Counted from the stretch's first letter, positions 42,517-54,445 are shown. The stretch is 64,000 nucleotides of DNA from Romanomermis culicivorax (GCA_963922205.1 CAWUHX010000427.1:1-64000); one strand, 5' to 3'. Program-made: numbers and translations. The notes: generated from the letters alone by a model not told the origin.

Positions 42517-43248
42517 TTGAAAATAGAGAAGATTATGCAAGAAAATCGTTTTCGGCTTAGGAATAACGCGAGAGATTCTCAGATTCAATCAAATGGTCCC
42601 CAAGAGTCCAACAGGATGGGAGGTCACCCAAACTGCGCGCTAAATACCAACTTTAACCGTGGCCGCTCATCAGGAAGGTCTTCAGATGGTGCCGTTTCTT
42701 ATTCTAGATGTGGTAGAAGTGGGCATTATTCTTCTACTTGCCCTATGCTCGAACGAAATCAAGATTCCAGATTTTCGAGTTCCCCGCGTAGCATGTGGCG
42801 TGGTGGACCGCCCCGAGTGCCAATGCCAGCCCGAGGCGTTTCGAACCCTGGGAGTCCAGGAGATGCCCTTTCTGGAACCCGAAGAGTCAATGGTCAGCTT
42901 TGTCTTGCGGAGGCTAATGGGCCCAACGTGTCAGTATTTAATCCTGACACCATGGCAGAACAGTCCAATCCCTGGAACTGTGATGATTTCGATCTGTTAG
43001 GAAATTCCAATGTGAGGCCTCAGGCACATGTTTTTATGGCCCGATATAATGAAGAATTTTATTTTGGAACCGTACACTCCACATTGGTGAGTAGTGGGAC
43101 AGGATCTGAAGAAATTAGCGATAATCCCACTATTGCCTCCCACGGGTATACTGGCAATTATTTAGATAATGAAGACCCAGAACATTTAGAAAATGGTTCA
43201 GACAGAACCTCTGATTTTGATGAAACTTCTGATTTTCTACCGTTATGA
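42517..43248 (+). pseudogene. Gag nucleocapsid remnant (inner)
   Basis: A 243-residue open frame with basic, Arg/Gly/Ser-rich N-terminal part and a zinc-knuckle-like YSRCGRSGHYSSTC. The canonical pattern is C-x2-C-x4-H-x4-C; here the first Cys is Tyr (TAT). No capsid domain precedes it, so most of gag has been deleted. Confidence 0.65.
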
Positions 43249-43483
43249 AGAGAGACGACGTCGTCCACGTTTTGAAAATTCTGGGCAGGCCGAATCAGCT
43301 AATGTTTTCATAAATACGGCTCAGACTGGAGGTTATAATTCCAACCGTCCCTCTGGAAGCCGCCCCGTGGGTGAAGTTTATTTTAGAATTTTGAATGGGC
43401 TCGCTGCAGCTAGTATTTGTAATTTATGTAATATTTTGAATTGTATGCATATGCAAGAATTTGGAAGCCAGTCACGATGAGGA

Positions 43484-44080
43484 GTGATCGCTAGACAAGG
43501 ACCCTGGGAATTTACGACAGAAGGATGGATCAATGAGTTGGCACCATGGATCGTTTGGAGGCCCGAAGTCACCTCCCGAGAAGATCCCACGCGACATCAG
43601 TCAGCTCAAACTGACTCAAGAATGGATCCAAGAAGGCTAGAAAACTCACACTTTCAATTCAGAGCAGAAGCAGTTCAAAGAAGCAGGAATCGTACTAGAA
43701 GAAGAATTCCTCAAAACAATTTTCAACGAATTTTTAGAAATTTAGTCTCACTTACTTCTTCCTATTTTTTGTTCGCCGCTATATTGTTGCTTTCTTTTCT
43801 CGTCGGCTATTCGTTCGGCGACCCTTTCTTCCAGTGTGGCGTTTCGCAAGGCAGTCGTGCCTTGATGGTCCCGACAATGACGCGATATCGATTTCCGCCA
43901 CTGATCCTAGCTGAAAAATGTGAAATAAAATTGCACAATTGGTCCACAAAGGGACATTTGAATCAAATTATAGCCAGTCAATGCATTTTACGAGACCAAA
44001 CCATTTATATGAACACAGAAGTTCTATTTCAAAAAGCAGAAAATGGGGAAAACCTATCCTCCAAGCCAGTAGAAGTTTAA
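43484..44080 (+). pseudogene. Frame with one membrane segment (inner, unknown)
   Basis: 198 residues: a basic Arg-rich stretch, then a hydrophobic segment SSYFLFAAILLLSFLVGYSF typical of a single membrane span, then no known domain. It lies where protease and reverse transcriptase should be, and its 3' end overlaps the RNase H-integrase frame. It may be a fusion of unrelated pieces at the deletion. Function unknown. Confidence 0.35.
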
Positions 44081-45960
44081 CGAAAGTGGAAAGAAACTAC
44101 CTAATCAGGGAACAGGAAGCTTTGGCCATAGTTCGGGCTGTGAGATATTTTGGTCATTATTTGTATCGGCAGCGCGTCACCGTTTCTACGAATCATTTAG
44201 TCCTACAAAGTGTTTTTTCAAAACTAAACCCCTCCAGTCATGTGGCTAGATGGAGACTAGTAGTGCAAGAATCTCAAGAACTCAATATTAAACATCGCGT
44301 GGGAAAAGTCAACAAAAACGTAGATGCTTTCTCAGGAAACCCAGCACGTGAAGAAGACAGCAAGAAAGGCATAAAATTTCATATAAACGCGGTTACACGC
44401 TTGCAAACTTGTAAAAATAGGCCAAGTGACTCAATCTCCGTTAGAGCAGAAGCAGGTTCCGAAAAAACATCGACTATAGTAAGAGCTAGTCTAGCTGAAA
44501 CTCAAGTTACACGCTTGAAAACGCCTGATAACCTATTCCCAATTCAAGAAGACGCGAATTTTGAAGAATTTCCAGCTATAGAAAGAACTACTTTCGAAAA
44601 AACTCAAACTATAGTTACAGAAAGGAAAGAAAACAAGTTCGACGCGAGCAATATAGAAAATTTTCGCGAGGCACAAAGAAGTGATCAATTTTGTGGTCAA
44701 CTATTGGTTTATTCACAGTCTGATTACCTGCCTGACGATCTTAAGCAAGCCGAGAAAATTGTTTCACTAGCATCTCAATTTACGATAAAGGACGAAATTC
44801 CATATTATTTGGGTAACGCGGATGAAAACGAATTGAAATTAGAAGTTCCAGTTTCGAAAAAAGAAGAAATTTTAGAAGCCTGCCATGATGATGTTTTTTC
44901 TGAACATTTTGGTTTTACAAAAACATTGGCAAAAACTCGCTTATGCTACTATTGGACTACAGTATACGGCGATGTACGAGAACATTGCTTAAATTATATC
45001 ATTTGCAGTATGAGAAAAATAGGCATAACAAGAAATCGCACCGCCCTCATGCCTATACTAGTCGCAAGTCCATTTGACAGAGTGGCTAAGGACATTCTCG
45101 GTCCTCTGCCCATGAGCGAAAATAGAAATAAATACGTTATTGTGCTCAGAGAATATTTAAAGCAGTATGCGACGGCAGTAGCTCTACCAGAAACTACGAC
45201 AGAAAAAGTTGCAGAAATAGTGCTACATTTTGGTGCGCCACTAGTAGATGGAGGAATAAATTTCTTATCTGATCTAATGTTATGCATTTGTGAATTACGC
45301 ACAACAAGAAAAACAAACATGAATTCCTACCATCCACAAACAAACAGGCTAGTGGAGAGATTCAATAAAACGTTGGCTACAATTATCTCAATGAACATCA
45401 ATGAAAAACAAAAGGACTGGGATTCCTATTTGCCCTACGCGTGTTTTGCATGTAATACGGCCACACAAAAGTCAACAAAGTGCTTACCATTTTCTCCTTT
45501 TTCTGGCCGCTGTCCAAATTTCTGGATTGACGTTGCTTTTCGGTTTTCGCCGACTTTTTGTCAAATCGATGTTGATCTCGGGGACGACATCCAACAACTT
45601 TCATTCGAGGCCTGGCAATCTGCCAAAGAAAATATAAAAATTACACAACATGCTCAGAAGATTGCATATGATGAAAAAGAACATGAAGAAGAACTCGCAG
45701 TAGGAGAAGAAATTTTTCAGCATAGTTCTGTGGTGAAGCCCAAATACTCACCTAAATCTACTTTTTCATGGATAGGACTTTACATCATTATTAAAAAGAA
45801 ACATTCGATGAACTTATCGCGATCAAAAGAAAACTCGAGTTGCCCGCACGAAAAGATACATTCCGATGTATTAAAAAAGAAAAAGATGGACATAAATTTG
45901 TCCATGACGCAAATTTTGATCATATCATCGGAACAACCTTCGGAACATTCATTTGCATGA
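43939..45960 (+). pseudogene. RNase H (partial) and integrase (inner)
   Basis: A 673-residue open frame. It opens within RNase H: NYLIREQEALAIVRAV carries the catalytic Glu, and STNH stands where the usual T-D-H Asp is expected, so that Asp is lost. The integrase zinc domain has the two His (ACHDD, SEHFG) but its first Cys is Tyr (NYIICSM). The core keeps Asp in DILGPLP, Asp in VDGGINF and Glu in RLVERFN, the D,D,E triad. The reverse transcriptase upstream is absent. The frame is long but several key residues are changed. Confidence 0.85.
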
Positions 45961-46208
45961 TTTGTCCATGTGAAAAAAAGAGAAAGAAAAAATGCCTAAA
46001 TGCTTGTATAAAATGCGTAATATTTTTCTGCTTAAGTCATTAGGAAGATTTATTTTTGCTCCTTCCTTCCTAACGTGCGCTCCTTTAATCATTCTTATAT
46101 TTATTCGATTAAATATTTCTCTTTTTTTATATATATTCTTTTCGGGTAAATTGTTATTTTATGTACTCATTTATACCCTGTCCTTAACTCATTTTTACAC
46201 CTAAAGAC

Positions 46209-48017
46209 ATGGCTTTCGCGAAGATCCCCACCATGATAGCAGCCGATCGCTGGCATCTTTGCCAAATGTCGCCGCCCTTGATCAAGCACGAGGTCATCGT
46301 TACGTTTGGCCAAGAACTCGGGCGATTGCCGTTGAATGGTCCCTACGCCGTATGTACGACCATAGAAGAAAGTCAACTCCTGTGTGACTTTTTAGCCAAC
46401 GACCCGCGTCACCCTGGCGTTTATGGGCTCGACGCCTAATTCATGAATTATCACATGGATTGGGTCCATTGGGACAAGAAGGAGGCCGGCCCGCTAGTGA
46501 ATTTGGCCAAGACGAAACTTGATATCGCTCTACACAGCCAGCGATATTCAAAAGGGCCTTTCGCCGTCGTCATTCAAGTCTGCCGCGCTGACGGTCATAC
46601 CATCATTTTTGATCTCTTGGAGATGGGAATCGTTCCCATTTCCTTGATCAAACTTCTTCAAAACGCCCGGGGCATCATTGGTTTCGCGTCCAACTGCGAT
46701 TTAACCGCCCTGGCTAATGTCGACGTATGGTTCGCGGACATCAAGATTCGGGCCGATACTAGTCAGATACAACAATTTCTGAAGAGTAATCGTAGCCTCG
46801 ACTACATTCGCGACATGAATCCCGACTTGTACAAGCGTTAAGTCGAAGGGACGGCCGATTTTTATCGTACTGGAAATAGTCTGGCGGCCATAGTACAACA
46901 TTTTTTCAGGGTTCATCTTAATAAAGGATTCCAAGGCCAGGGGTTGGCATGGGCCAAGCGTCCCTTGCCTTCCGACGCCCTAGAATACGCCGCCTTGGAT
47001 GCCATCGCCCATTTCGACGTTTACTATAGCCTGAACAAATTCTACACCCTTTTCGACGAAATTAAAACCTTGACGTCAAGGGAACGAATAATGACGTCGA
47101 AGCAAGCGACGAAACAAGAACCATTATCGCTCGCAATCCTCGATTTTCCCCTCCGTGAAGTAAAACTAAGATCTATAATTTTAGATAGGTTAGGCAAAGA
47201 ATCCGTGTCACGAAATTCGACCAGCGAGAGTTCGATTGAAGACGAAGAAGAAGGAGAGAAATCTGAAGAAGAGACAGAAATTTCAGGAAACGATCTATTT
47301 GTTTCCCTGAAATCAGAAGAACAAAAAGAAACAGTTTTCTACACCCTGAAAATAATTCTAAAAGAAGCTGTTAAATACACCTTTAACTTGATGAATAAGA
47401 AGGATAAACAAACTGGTGTAAAGAATCCACCTAATCTTTTACAGGGAAAACCGTTATCGACGTCTTCAACCGAGTCAACTAAGGGAATGAGGGAGGAAAA
47501 ACCGTCCGCCAAATCGTCGAAATCTCCACCGAAAAAGCCGAAAGTGGGAGCCGATCTAAACCCAACTCAGGCCAGAAGCAGCCACGTAGTTGAAGAAAAT
47601 CGAAGCTTCGTTGAAATAGCCTTCGAAACGCCAAACATTTTCAAACTGAAGCCGCTGCCACCCGACTGTCATTTTTCGGCGTTTAATTATTTTCCCCGCC
47701 GCTTCATCACACCGGTTGCCAACCGCGAAGCAATCAATCTGCGGGCACAGGCAGAATGAGAGGCTTATCACCTCTTGGACGATAATTTAGCTGCCTTTAT
47801 CGTTTGTTTTATGCCACCTTATCACACCGAAATGCCGCCCGCTGCCAGAGAATTCGCCGAACTTCGCAGTGTTCATCTAAGAAATCAACTACGACGGGAC
47901 CCCCAGCTGCTACCCGGAAAAATCAAAGCCCTAGTGGCCAAATTTTTTAATATTCTTACTGAATATTATACCAGCCGTGTTGTTCGACCCGCCACCGACC
48001 ATCGACATCCCTCGTAA
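46209..48017 (+). pseudogene. ORF3 with DEDDy 3'-5' exonuclease (inner)
   Basis: One reading frame of about 600 codons from ATG 46209 to 48017, broken by three in-frame stops (46437, 46839, 47757) and no frameshift. Exo I is VYGLDA with TAA exactly where the catalytic Glu of D-x-E belongs. Exo II is GFASNCDL with Asp at 46698-46700. Exo III is YAALDA with Tyr 46986-46988 and Asp 46998-47000. These define a DnaQ-fold exonuclease of the WRN/RNase D type, enzymes that trim RNA or single-stranded DNA 3' ends. The C-terminal third is acidic, then basic (PPKKPK), with no known domain. The exonuclease part is clearly more GC-rich than the pol frame before it. Confidence 0.85.
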
Positions 48018-48390
48018 CTCGTCGTCCTCGAATTTTCGCCGTTGTTAATATTTTTTGTCGCTATTTTCGTCCAACATTTTTCGTCAAATTCCTCTATTAA
48101 TCGTCGTCATCGCCGTCAATAACTTTTCGTCGTTACTTTGTCCAATATTTTTTGTCGAATTCGTCCTTAATTCATCATCGTTTTGTTGCCAAATAACTTA
48201 TCATCGTCATCCCGTTATTCAATTATCATTTCCTCGCCGCCTATTCCGCTGAAACCTTGTCGATTTTCCGTTGTATATTCCCTACTGTATAAATATGAAA
48301 AAAAAGAAAAACCACCGAAAAACCACCTTGATTTTTGGTTATTCACAAATTAGTAAAATTTAAATTTATGTGAAATGGGAAAATTATAAA
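48018..48390 (+). other. 3' untranslated part of inner element
   Basis: CGTCGT-rich AT/GC mixed sequence followed by A-rich TGAAAAAAAAGAAAAACC at 48296-48313. No protein or LTR-like similarity was seen before about 48391. Confidence 0.4.
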
Positions 48391-48685
48391 ACATCGTCGT
48401 AGGGTCGCTGGTAAAACGTCGTTCTTTCCGTCCGGCTTTTGCGACCATTGGAAACTGGAAAGAAGTATATTTTCATTGCGAGACTAAGATTTTCCTTTCA
48501 AATATCCTTGGCGTTTTTCTGATCATTGCTGCTGCCGTTCGCCCCTTGACGTTTTCGTTTTTCGTAGACGATTCTGAAGAAGATAGAATAATCCAAGAAC
48601 GTTTTTAGCATTCAGTCTGATCTGCAGGTTATTCAGCTACAGTAACCTGTATTTTCCATTGACCCAAACATTGATAAACCTTACA
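48391..48685 (+). repeat. 3' LTR of inner element, 5' part missing
   Basis: It aligns with 41983-42269 of the 5' LTR (CTGGTAAAACGTCGTTCTTTCC to AACCTTACA) with few differences. The first 340 bases of the 5' LTR have no counterpart here. It is followed directly by the ATTG duplication. Confidence 0.8.
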
Positions 48686-48689
48686 ATTG

Positions 48690-49086
48690 TCAGCATCGAA
48701 TATCACCACAATGGTGTGGGTGTTATCAAAATGCTTAAAGAAGTCAGTCCAATCTTCCCCCATGGCTAAAAGAGCTTCGAAAACGAGAGCCCTGCCATCT
48801 GGGTAGGCGAGTTGGACGTACCTTGGTACAGTCTTGGTATCATTATTAAAAAGTATAAAAGAAGAATGTGCAAACTTTGACAAGTTGGATGTGGTAATCG
48901 ATTCAGTGTCAAAGCCGATCAGAGTGTATCCATGAAAATTGGACATCTGCATTGTGGACAATGCTGAATGCAGATGGTGCGGGAGTACGAACTCTGGCGA
49001 GGGTAAGAAACTAGGAGGATGTTGGAACAGTGACATATACCACTGCTCCAGCTCTCTTACTCTAATGAGCCTCTTCACTTTGAACT
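48690..49086 (-). pseudogene. DEDDy exonuclease, N-terminal half (outer ORF3 exon 2)
   Basis: After an acceptor at 49088-49087 the frame reads FKVKRLIRVRELEQWY and then the Exo I motif YTLIGFDTES, with Asp at 48908-48910 and Glu at 48902-48904. YVQLAYPDGRALVFE gives the following beta strands. The frame ends at the insertion of the inner element after IVVIFDAD; the Exo II Asp lies on the other side at 41636-41638. Confidence 0.8.
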
Positions 49087-49680
49087 CTAAAAACATTCAA
49101 AATAAATTACACACATTTCTTAAAAGGAGATGACTGTTAGCAGGTACTCCGAGATACTTAAAACAGACATGGAAATTGAAAAATAGAGTTTTTGACCAAA
49201 ATAGTAGAAAAGAAGAAAGGGAATTTTTTAAAATTTAAAGTTAAGTTATTTGAAAATATGATGCTGAGAATGTTTTGAGTTTTGGAAAATCAGTTGTAGT
49301 TTTATGTGGAAATTTTGAAAAAGTATAAGTTTAGAATTTGTGAATTTTGAAAAGTTTGTATTTTTGAAAATTTTGAATGTTTTTGAAGACGAAGTTTGAT
49401 TTTAGGCAGATGGCTCCTCTCGATTATAGACTTGAGCACGACCTTCACAACCAAAGTTAACTTGAGATTAACTTCAGAAGCAGTCTCCAGCCTCAGTATC
49501 AGAATGTGTGGGAGCTAGGCCAAGGCATAACGATTAATCAGATCAGCAGAAACTGACCACTGTGAGTCTTTTGGCACTTACGCAGTCAGTAACTAAGCAC
49601 AATGGGAATTTCAAACTGGAAAGATCAAGAAAAGAAAAAAGCCTGCACATAAAAAGCAGTTGAAAATGCATGCAACTTAC
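49087..49680 (-). other. Probable spliceosomal intron in outer ORF3
   Basis: On the minus strand a GTAAGT donor follows GCAGATG (49680) and a TTTTTAG acceptor ends at 49087, 594 bases in all. Joining 49681 to 49086 keeps the frame (phase 1). The intron itself has no domain and contains stops. Confidence 0.55.
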
Positions 49681-49846
49681 CATCTGCAAAAAATGAAACA
49701 TCTTTTTGATGTCCCGTAGTGTCAGCCCAAGTAGCATACTGCTCCTGGGTGATGATGTGGCTGCTGAAGATAGGGGGCAGCTGGGGGCCTAAAGAGGGTG
49801 GCGATGGTGGCGGCCCTGTGGCTGTGGGAGTGGTGGGTTGTGCCAT
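49681..49846 (-). pseudogene. ORF3 exon 1, proline-rich (outer)
   Basis: Starts at ATG with MAQPTTPTATGPPPSPP, about 55 residues rich in Pro and Thr, and ends exactly at a consensus donor. It would form the N terminus of the exonuclease protein. Function of the tail unknown. Confidence 0.55.
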
Positions 49847-50433
49847 AAACTAATCTCAAAATTTTAGAGTGTGAAAATAGGGGACAATTTTGGAAATAAA
49901 ATAATTCTAAGCTAAAGAAAGAAACCAAAGTAAAGCAATTGCAACAGAAAGAAACAAAAACAAGCATCATGTTAGACTGAAATCCTGAATGTCATCGAAG
50001 GTCTGCTCTCAGAGATTTGAGGGTCTGTTTCAATGGAAACTGAGCTGAAAGACCACTCCCTAATCAGAACCTATAGGTACGGGTAATTCCCTCTACCAAT
50101 GTCCATAGGGTAGATGCAGGAGTTTACGCCAGAAATGCAGATGTGAAGGGACATGCATATATGTCATGTTTAACATGCATAGTATACAACTCAAGATTAT
50201 AAATAAGATTTTCCTACACAAAGGGACAACAGAGGTGGAAAACTCAGACTACATTTGAGGAAGTAGTCTGAGTTGAAAAAAAATTTTGTTGTTGGTGGGA
50301 CTATATGCGTAAATACATAACAATGCAGAAGTGAGGTATCAAAAATAGTGACTTTAGAACTTTTAAGAAATTTTATGAAAATTAGTTACTATTACAGAAA
50401 GATAAATATAGATACCTGACAAAGTTAACTCAA

Positions 50434-51584
50434 TTATTTAGGGAGAGCAGATGGCTGATGAGGACCACCAGCTTCGGCTGAAAAGATTTCCCTAAAACCT
50501 CGTGGAATATAATTTTTAAGGCGAGATGTGGACACAATTTGAGGTCTACCAGGAGAACCTAGTGCATCAACAGTGATGACATTATGCTCAAGAGTAGAAA
50601 TATTGGTAACAATGTACAGGCCGATGTAGTCGGGCTGTATCTTGTTGCCTTTCTTAGAGTTAACCAGTAACACAAGGTTGTTTGTGATGATCTCATGCTG
50701 TTTGGCTTTCTTATCGTAATAGGACTTACTAGAGGTTGCTGCTTTATCCATTTTTTTGCTAACATTCTTATACAGATTCAGATGAGATTGAGTTAGAATA
50801 TGCTGGTAAGCATCATAATTTAAAGGAAAAGTCCAACATTTAGCGCATTCGTAATCAAAAGTGATTCCAGGCTCCTGATCTCTCAACAATTTGAACGGAG
50901 AATGGCAAGTAGCAGTGTGAGGAGTGACATTATATGGGAAGACTGCATAGGGTAGGTATCATTCCCAATTATTCGGGTCTTCTATGTTATACCTTTTGAG
51001 TTGAGAAATTAACGTTTGATTGAATCTCTCAACCATCCTGTTGCACTGAGGGTGATAGGCAGTAGTTTGGACTTTTCTGATCTTCAGTAGCTCACAAACA
51101 TCTTGCATGAGTTTTGAGGTGAAACAGCTACCTTGATCAGAAAGCAGAAATTGAGAAGTTCCATGTTGCAGAATGACAATGTTGACAAAACATTCGACTT
51201 TAGTAGAGGCCTTCTAATCAGGGATCAGGTGAGTGCTTACCCACTAGTGAAATAGTCTCGGAAAACAATGATGTAAGATCTATGATCACCTACAGGGGAA
51301 ATATTAATGATATCAGTTGCGATGATCTCCAACTAATATGTCAGCTTAATAGGAATCAGAGGTCCAGGAGTGGGCAATTTAGCAGTAGTTAATTGACAAA
51401 TTTTACAAGTTTTAATCCAAGTTCACATGGGGTCTTCCATTCTGGGCCACCAGAATTGAAGCTTTATGGCATCAAGAGTACAATTGTGCCCTTGATGGTT
51501 CATAATTTTTGCACCATGGAATTGGTGGAGAACAGTATCGACAATTTTTGTGGGGACAACGAGCTGTCTTGGAGCCTTAGACTG
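50434..51584 (-). pseudogene. Integrase (outer)
   Basis: Minus-strand frames with stops and frameshifts. The zinc domain has [14 protein letters not shown] and CKICQL. The core has ATDI (first Asp, about 51310), LLSDQGSCF (second Asp, about 51150) and HPQCNRMVERFNQ (Glu, about 51035). The last open stretch (50889-50434) has a GPY/F-like segment, PDYIGLYIVTNI, as in Ty3/gypsy integrases. Confidence 0.85.
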
Positions 51585-53605
51585 TCAGTAGAGTATACCA
51601 TCTTCAATGAAAAAACAAGTAGGAGACTTAAAAGGATTATCAGAGTTAAGAGCAGTAATGATTTTACTTAAAACAGGATCCTCGTTTTGAAGTTGAGGGA
51701 TTTCAGCTGGAGAGGCAATAGAAGGTAGTTCTACTGCTGGTAACTGGAAATCATCTTCTAACAAAGCTTGAGGATTGGACACAGTAGTTTGAGGAGTGTC
51801 AGAGGTCTTACCCATAGAGGGAGTAACTGCATCTATGATAGGAATATCGAACTCAGTAGCAGTAGGTAAAATAGAGTCTGTCACTGTGATAGACGAACAG
51901 ATTTCCTTAGAAGAAGTTTGAGGTTGTTCAGAAGAGTGAAATTCAGATCTAAAGATTTCAGAAGCAAGTTCTTCAGTCGGAGGGATAGGAGCTGGTTTGC
52001 CAACATCTTTGCGAGACAAGAAATCGGCATAGGCATTATCCTTTCCTTTGACATACTCTACCTTATAATCACAGTCTTGCAAGCTAATTGCCAAGCATTG
52101 CAATCTAGTGTTCCTATGTCTTTTGTCTTTTAACCATTGTAAAGGTTTATGGTCAGTATGCACTATGACACATTGTCTGTAAACATAATGTGGGTACTTT
52201 CGAAAACTGCTAAAAATTGCAAGACATTCACGTTCAGTAGTACTATAGCAAGTTTCAGCATCAGTTAAGACATGGCTATTATAAGCGATTATTCACTTAT
52301 CGTCACCAGATTCTTGATACAAAACTGCACCTACTGCTGTAGTACTGGCATCTATTTGGATGATAAACTGAGCTTTATCATCATAAACAGGATAATGCAG
52401 CAAAGGAATAGATGTAAGAGCAGTTTTAATACCATCAAATGCTTGTCTTTGAAGATCAGTAAGTGTGTAAGTTGCTTCTTTTCAGAGCAACTCACAGAGT
52501 GTTGCCGATAAGGTAGCGAGTTTAGGGATAAAGGGCTTATAACACTGTACAAGGCCAAGAAAGCTTAGCATCTGCTTTTTGGTACTTGGAAATTGGTAAT
52601 TGCAAATAGCTTTTACTTTATCCAGATCAGCAGATATGCCATCAGAATTCAGAAGGTGACCTAGAAATGTGACCTTAGGAGGTAGAAATTCACACTTATC
52701 AGGTCGAAGAGTGAGATTATTTTCTCTGAGGGCCTTGAAGATCATCTGGGTGTGTTCGAGATGCTCTTCGAAAGTTTTGGAGATAACAATAATATCATCT
52801 ATGTAAACTAAACAGATTTTCCAGATATAAGGATGAAGAATTCTTTCCATCAGACGTTTAAATTCTGCAGGAGCATTTTTCAAGCCAAAGGGTAAAACAT
52901 TGAACCAAAAAAGTCCTTCCAGCAGATGAAAGTAGTTTTGTCACAAGATTCAGAGTCAAGGGGTACATGCCAGTAGCCTGCTTTCAGATCCAAAGTTGTG
53001 AAGAACTTTGCATTTCCCATTACATCTAGGTAATCATCAATTCTAGGAATTGGAAAACAATCACTAGGTGTAACTTTGTTAATGCCTCGATAGACAACCA
53101 CCGGGCACCAAGAACTGTCTTTCTTCTTCACTAGAAAAAGAGGAGCAGTCCAAGCTGACCGTGAAGGTTCCATAAACTCTTTATCGAGCATTTCCTGAAT
53201 GTGAGACCTAACTACAGGACGTTTTTCAATGGGAGCAGGATAGTAGTGTCTAGCAATGGGTTGAGCATTACCAGTATTGATGTTCATGGTGAGCTTATGA
53301 GTAAAAGTAGGAGAATCACCAGGTAAGCTCAAGACATGTCTATACCGTTTGAGTATTTTAATGGCTTCAGCCTTCTGAGTGGGCGAGACAAAGGTATTTT
53401 GAGTCATTTTTTGAAGAGCTAAGTAAAGTTTTTGAGAATCAGAAGTATTAGGCTGAGAGTGATCTAATGCAGCAGGTTGGTGATCTGCTGGATCACGCTC
53501 TGATTCAGCTACAGCAACACAGAAAAGGGTATCTTGTGAGCTAGTATGCAACTTTTCCAGAGAGTGCTTTACAACAGCAACTACTTAGATAGTGCTAAGC
53601 TTAAG
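51585..53605 (-). pseudogene. Reverse transcriptase and RNase H (outer)
   Basis: The fingers and palm show SAWTAPLFLVKKKD, YRGINKVT, then TLDLKAGYWHVPLD with the first catalytic Asp, and YIDDIIVI (YIDD at 52794-52805) with the other two. A frameshift near 52885 separates the two halves just before KNAPAEFKRLM. RNase H follows with TDHKPLQWLKD (about 52155) and the DNAYADFLSR segment. Stops interrupt the region between 52482 and 52163 and near 53606 and 53585. Confidence 0.9.
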
Positions 53606-54445
53606 TCAGTTTCCAGAATTATTGACAAAAAGAAGTGGACAAGTTCTATCACAGATATTAATCACTGAAGTTTCTATGGGAAATTCTTTGCCATTAGAAG
53701 TGTTAGGTGCAAGTTGAACTATTAAATCAGGTATTGATGCGTCTGTTTGTGGGAAAACATGAGCACGAATCCAATGTTGAGAATAAGGTTGAATCTTAAC
53801 AGTAGGAGCAGCAACAATAAAGATAGGTTCGGCAAGTTCAGCAACAACTAGATTGTTGGGATCAACAACTGTGGAAGTGTCGGTGTGAACAGGTATATCA
53901 GAGGATTCAGCTTCAATCTCTGCAACTGGCTCGTCACTTTCAGATGATGGATAGTCTGAAGATTGGGCAGAAATTGGAATTTCTTCTAGGATAGGTCCTT
54001 CAAGACTAGCGAGGGTTGAAATTATTTCAGGTGAGTTAGGCAGATCTCTAGGAATTACGGTAAGAGGTTGCCATTTGTTGGCTATCTCAACGTAACCTTG
54101 CTTAAAGTTCAGAATAGCTTGGACATCAAGATGAGCCAGAAAGTCAGTACTAATGATGCACTTGTTGCCAGTGTCATCATCAAGAATGATGCATTTTACA
54201 AGATGTTGACTGAAATCAGTTTCCATAGTAAATAGAACTGGACCGTGGGTCTTTATCACTGCTCCATCTGTGACACGAATGTGGCCACAGACAGGAAGAG
54301 GAGTATCAATCTTCTCAAAGGCTCTCCTAACAAGACCAGACAATAACACAGAACACTGAGGACCTGTATCAATGAGAGCATTCGCAGTTATGTGTCCAAT
54401 TTTGAAAGGAATCAGAAAGGCATTAGTAGGCAGATACTTTTTAAC
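53606..54445 (-). pseudogene. Aspartic protease and linker (outer)
   Basis: The retropepsin active site ALIDTGPQCSVLL is present, with DTG at 54362-54370, followed by about 240 residues with the protease core (FLAHLDVQAIL) and an acidic linker. It is in the same frame as the end of gag, separated by a TAA at 54446-54448. Confidence 0.85.

Larger units (their letters stand above)
41643..48685 (+). mobile_element. Second LTR retrotransposon, nested, with exonuclease ORF3 (inner)
   Basis: Plus-strand element inside ORF3 of the outer one, flanked by the 4-bp repeat ATTG (41639-41642 and 48686-48689). Removing the insert and one ATTG lets the outer ORF3 read through in frame, which fixes both boundaries. 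Order: 5' LTR, leader, gag remnant with a zinc knuckle, a short frame with a membrane segment, RNase H-integrase, ORF3 exonuclease, 3' LTR lacking its 5' part. Capsid, protease and reverse transcriptase are missing. It is distinct from the outer element. Confidence 0.9.

Noticed and set aside
42700-45040. G-to-A hypermutation of the inner element (Cys to Tyr twice, Asp to Asn once)
   Set aside because: Three changes are too few, and there is no reference copy to polarise them.
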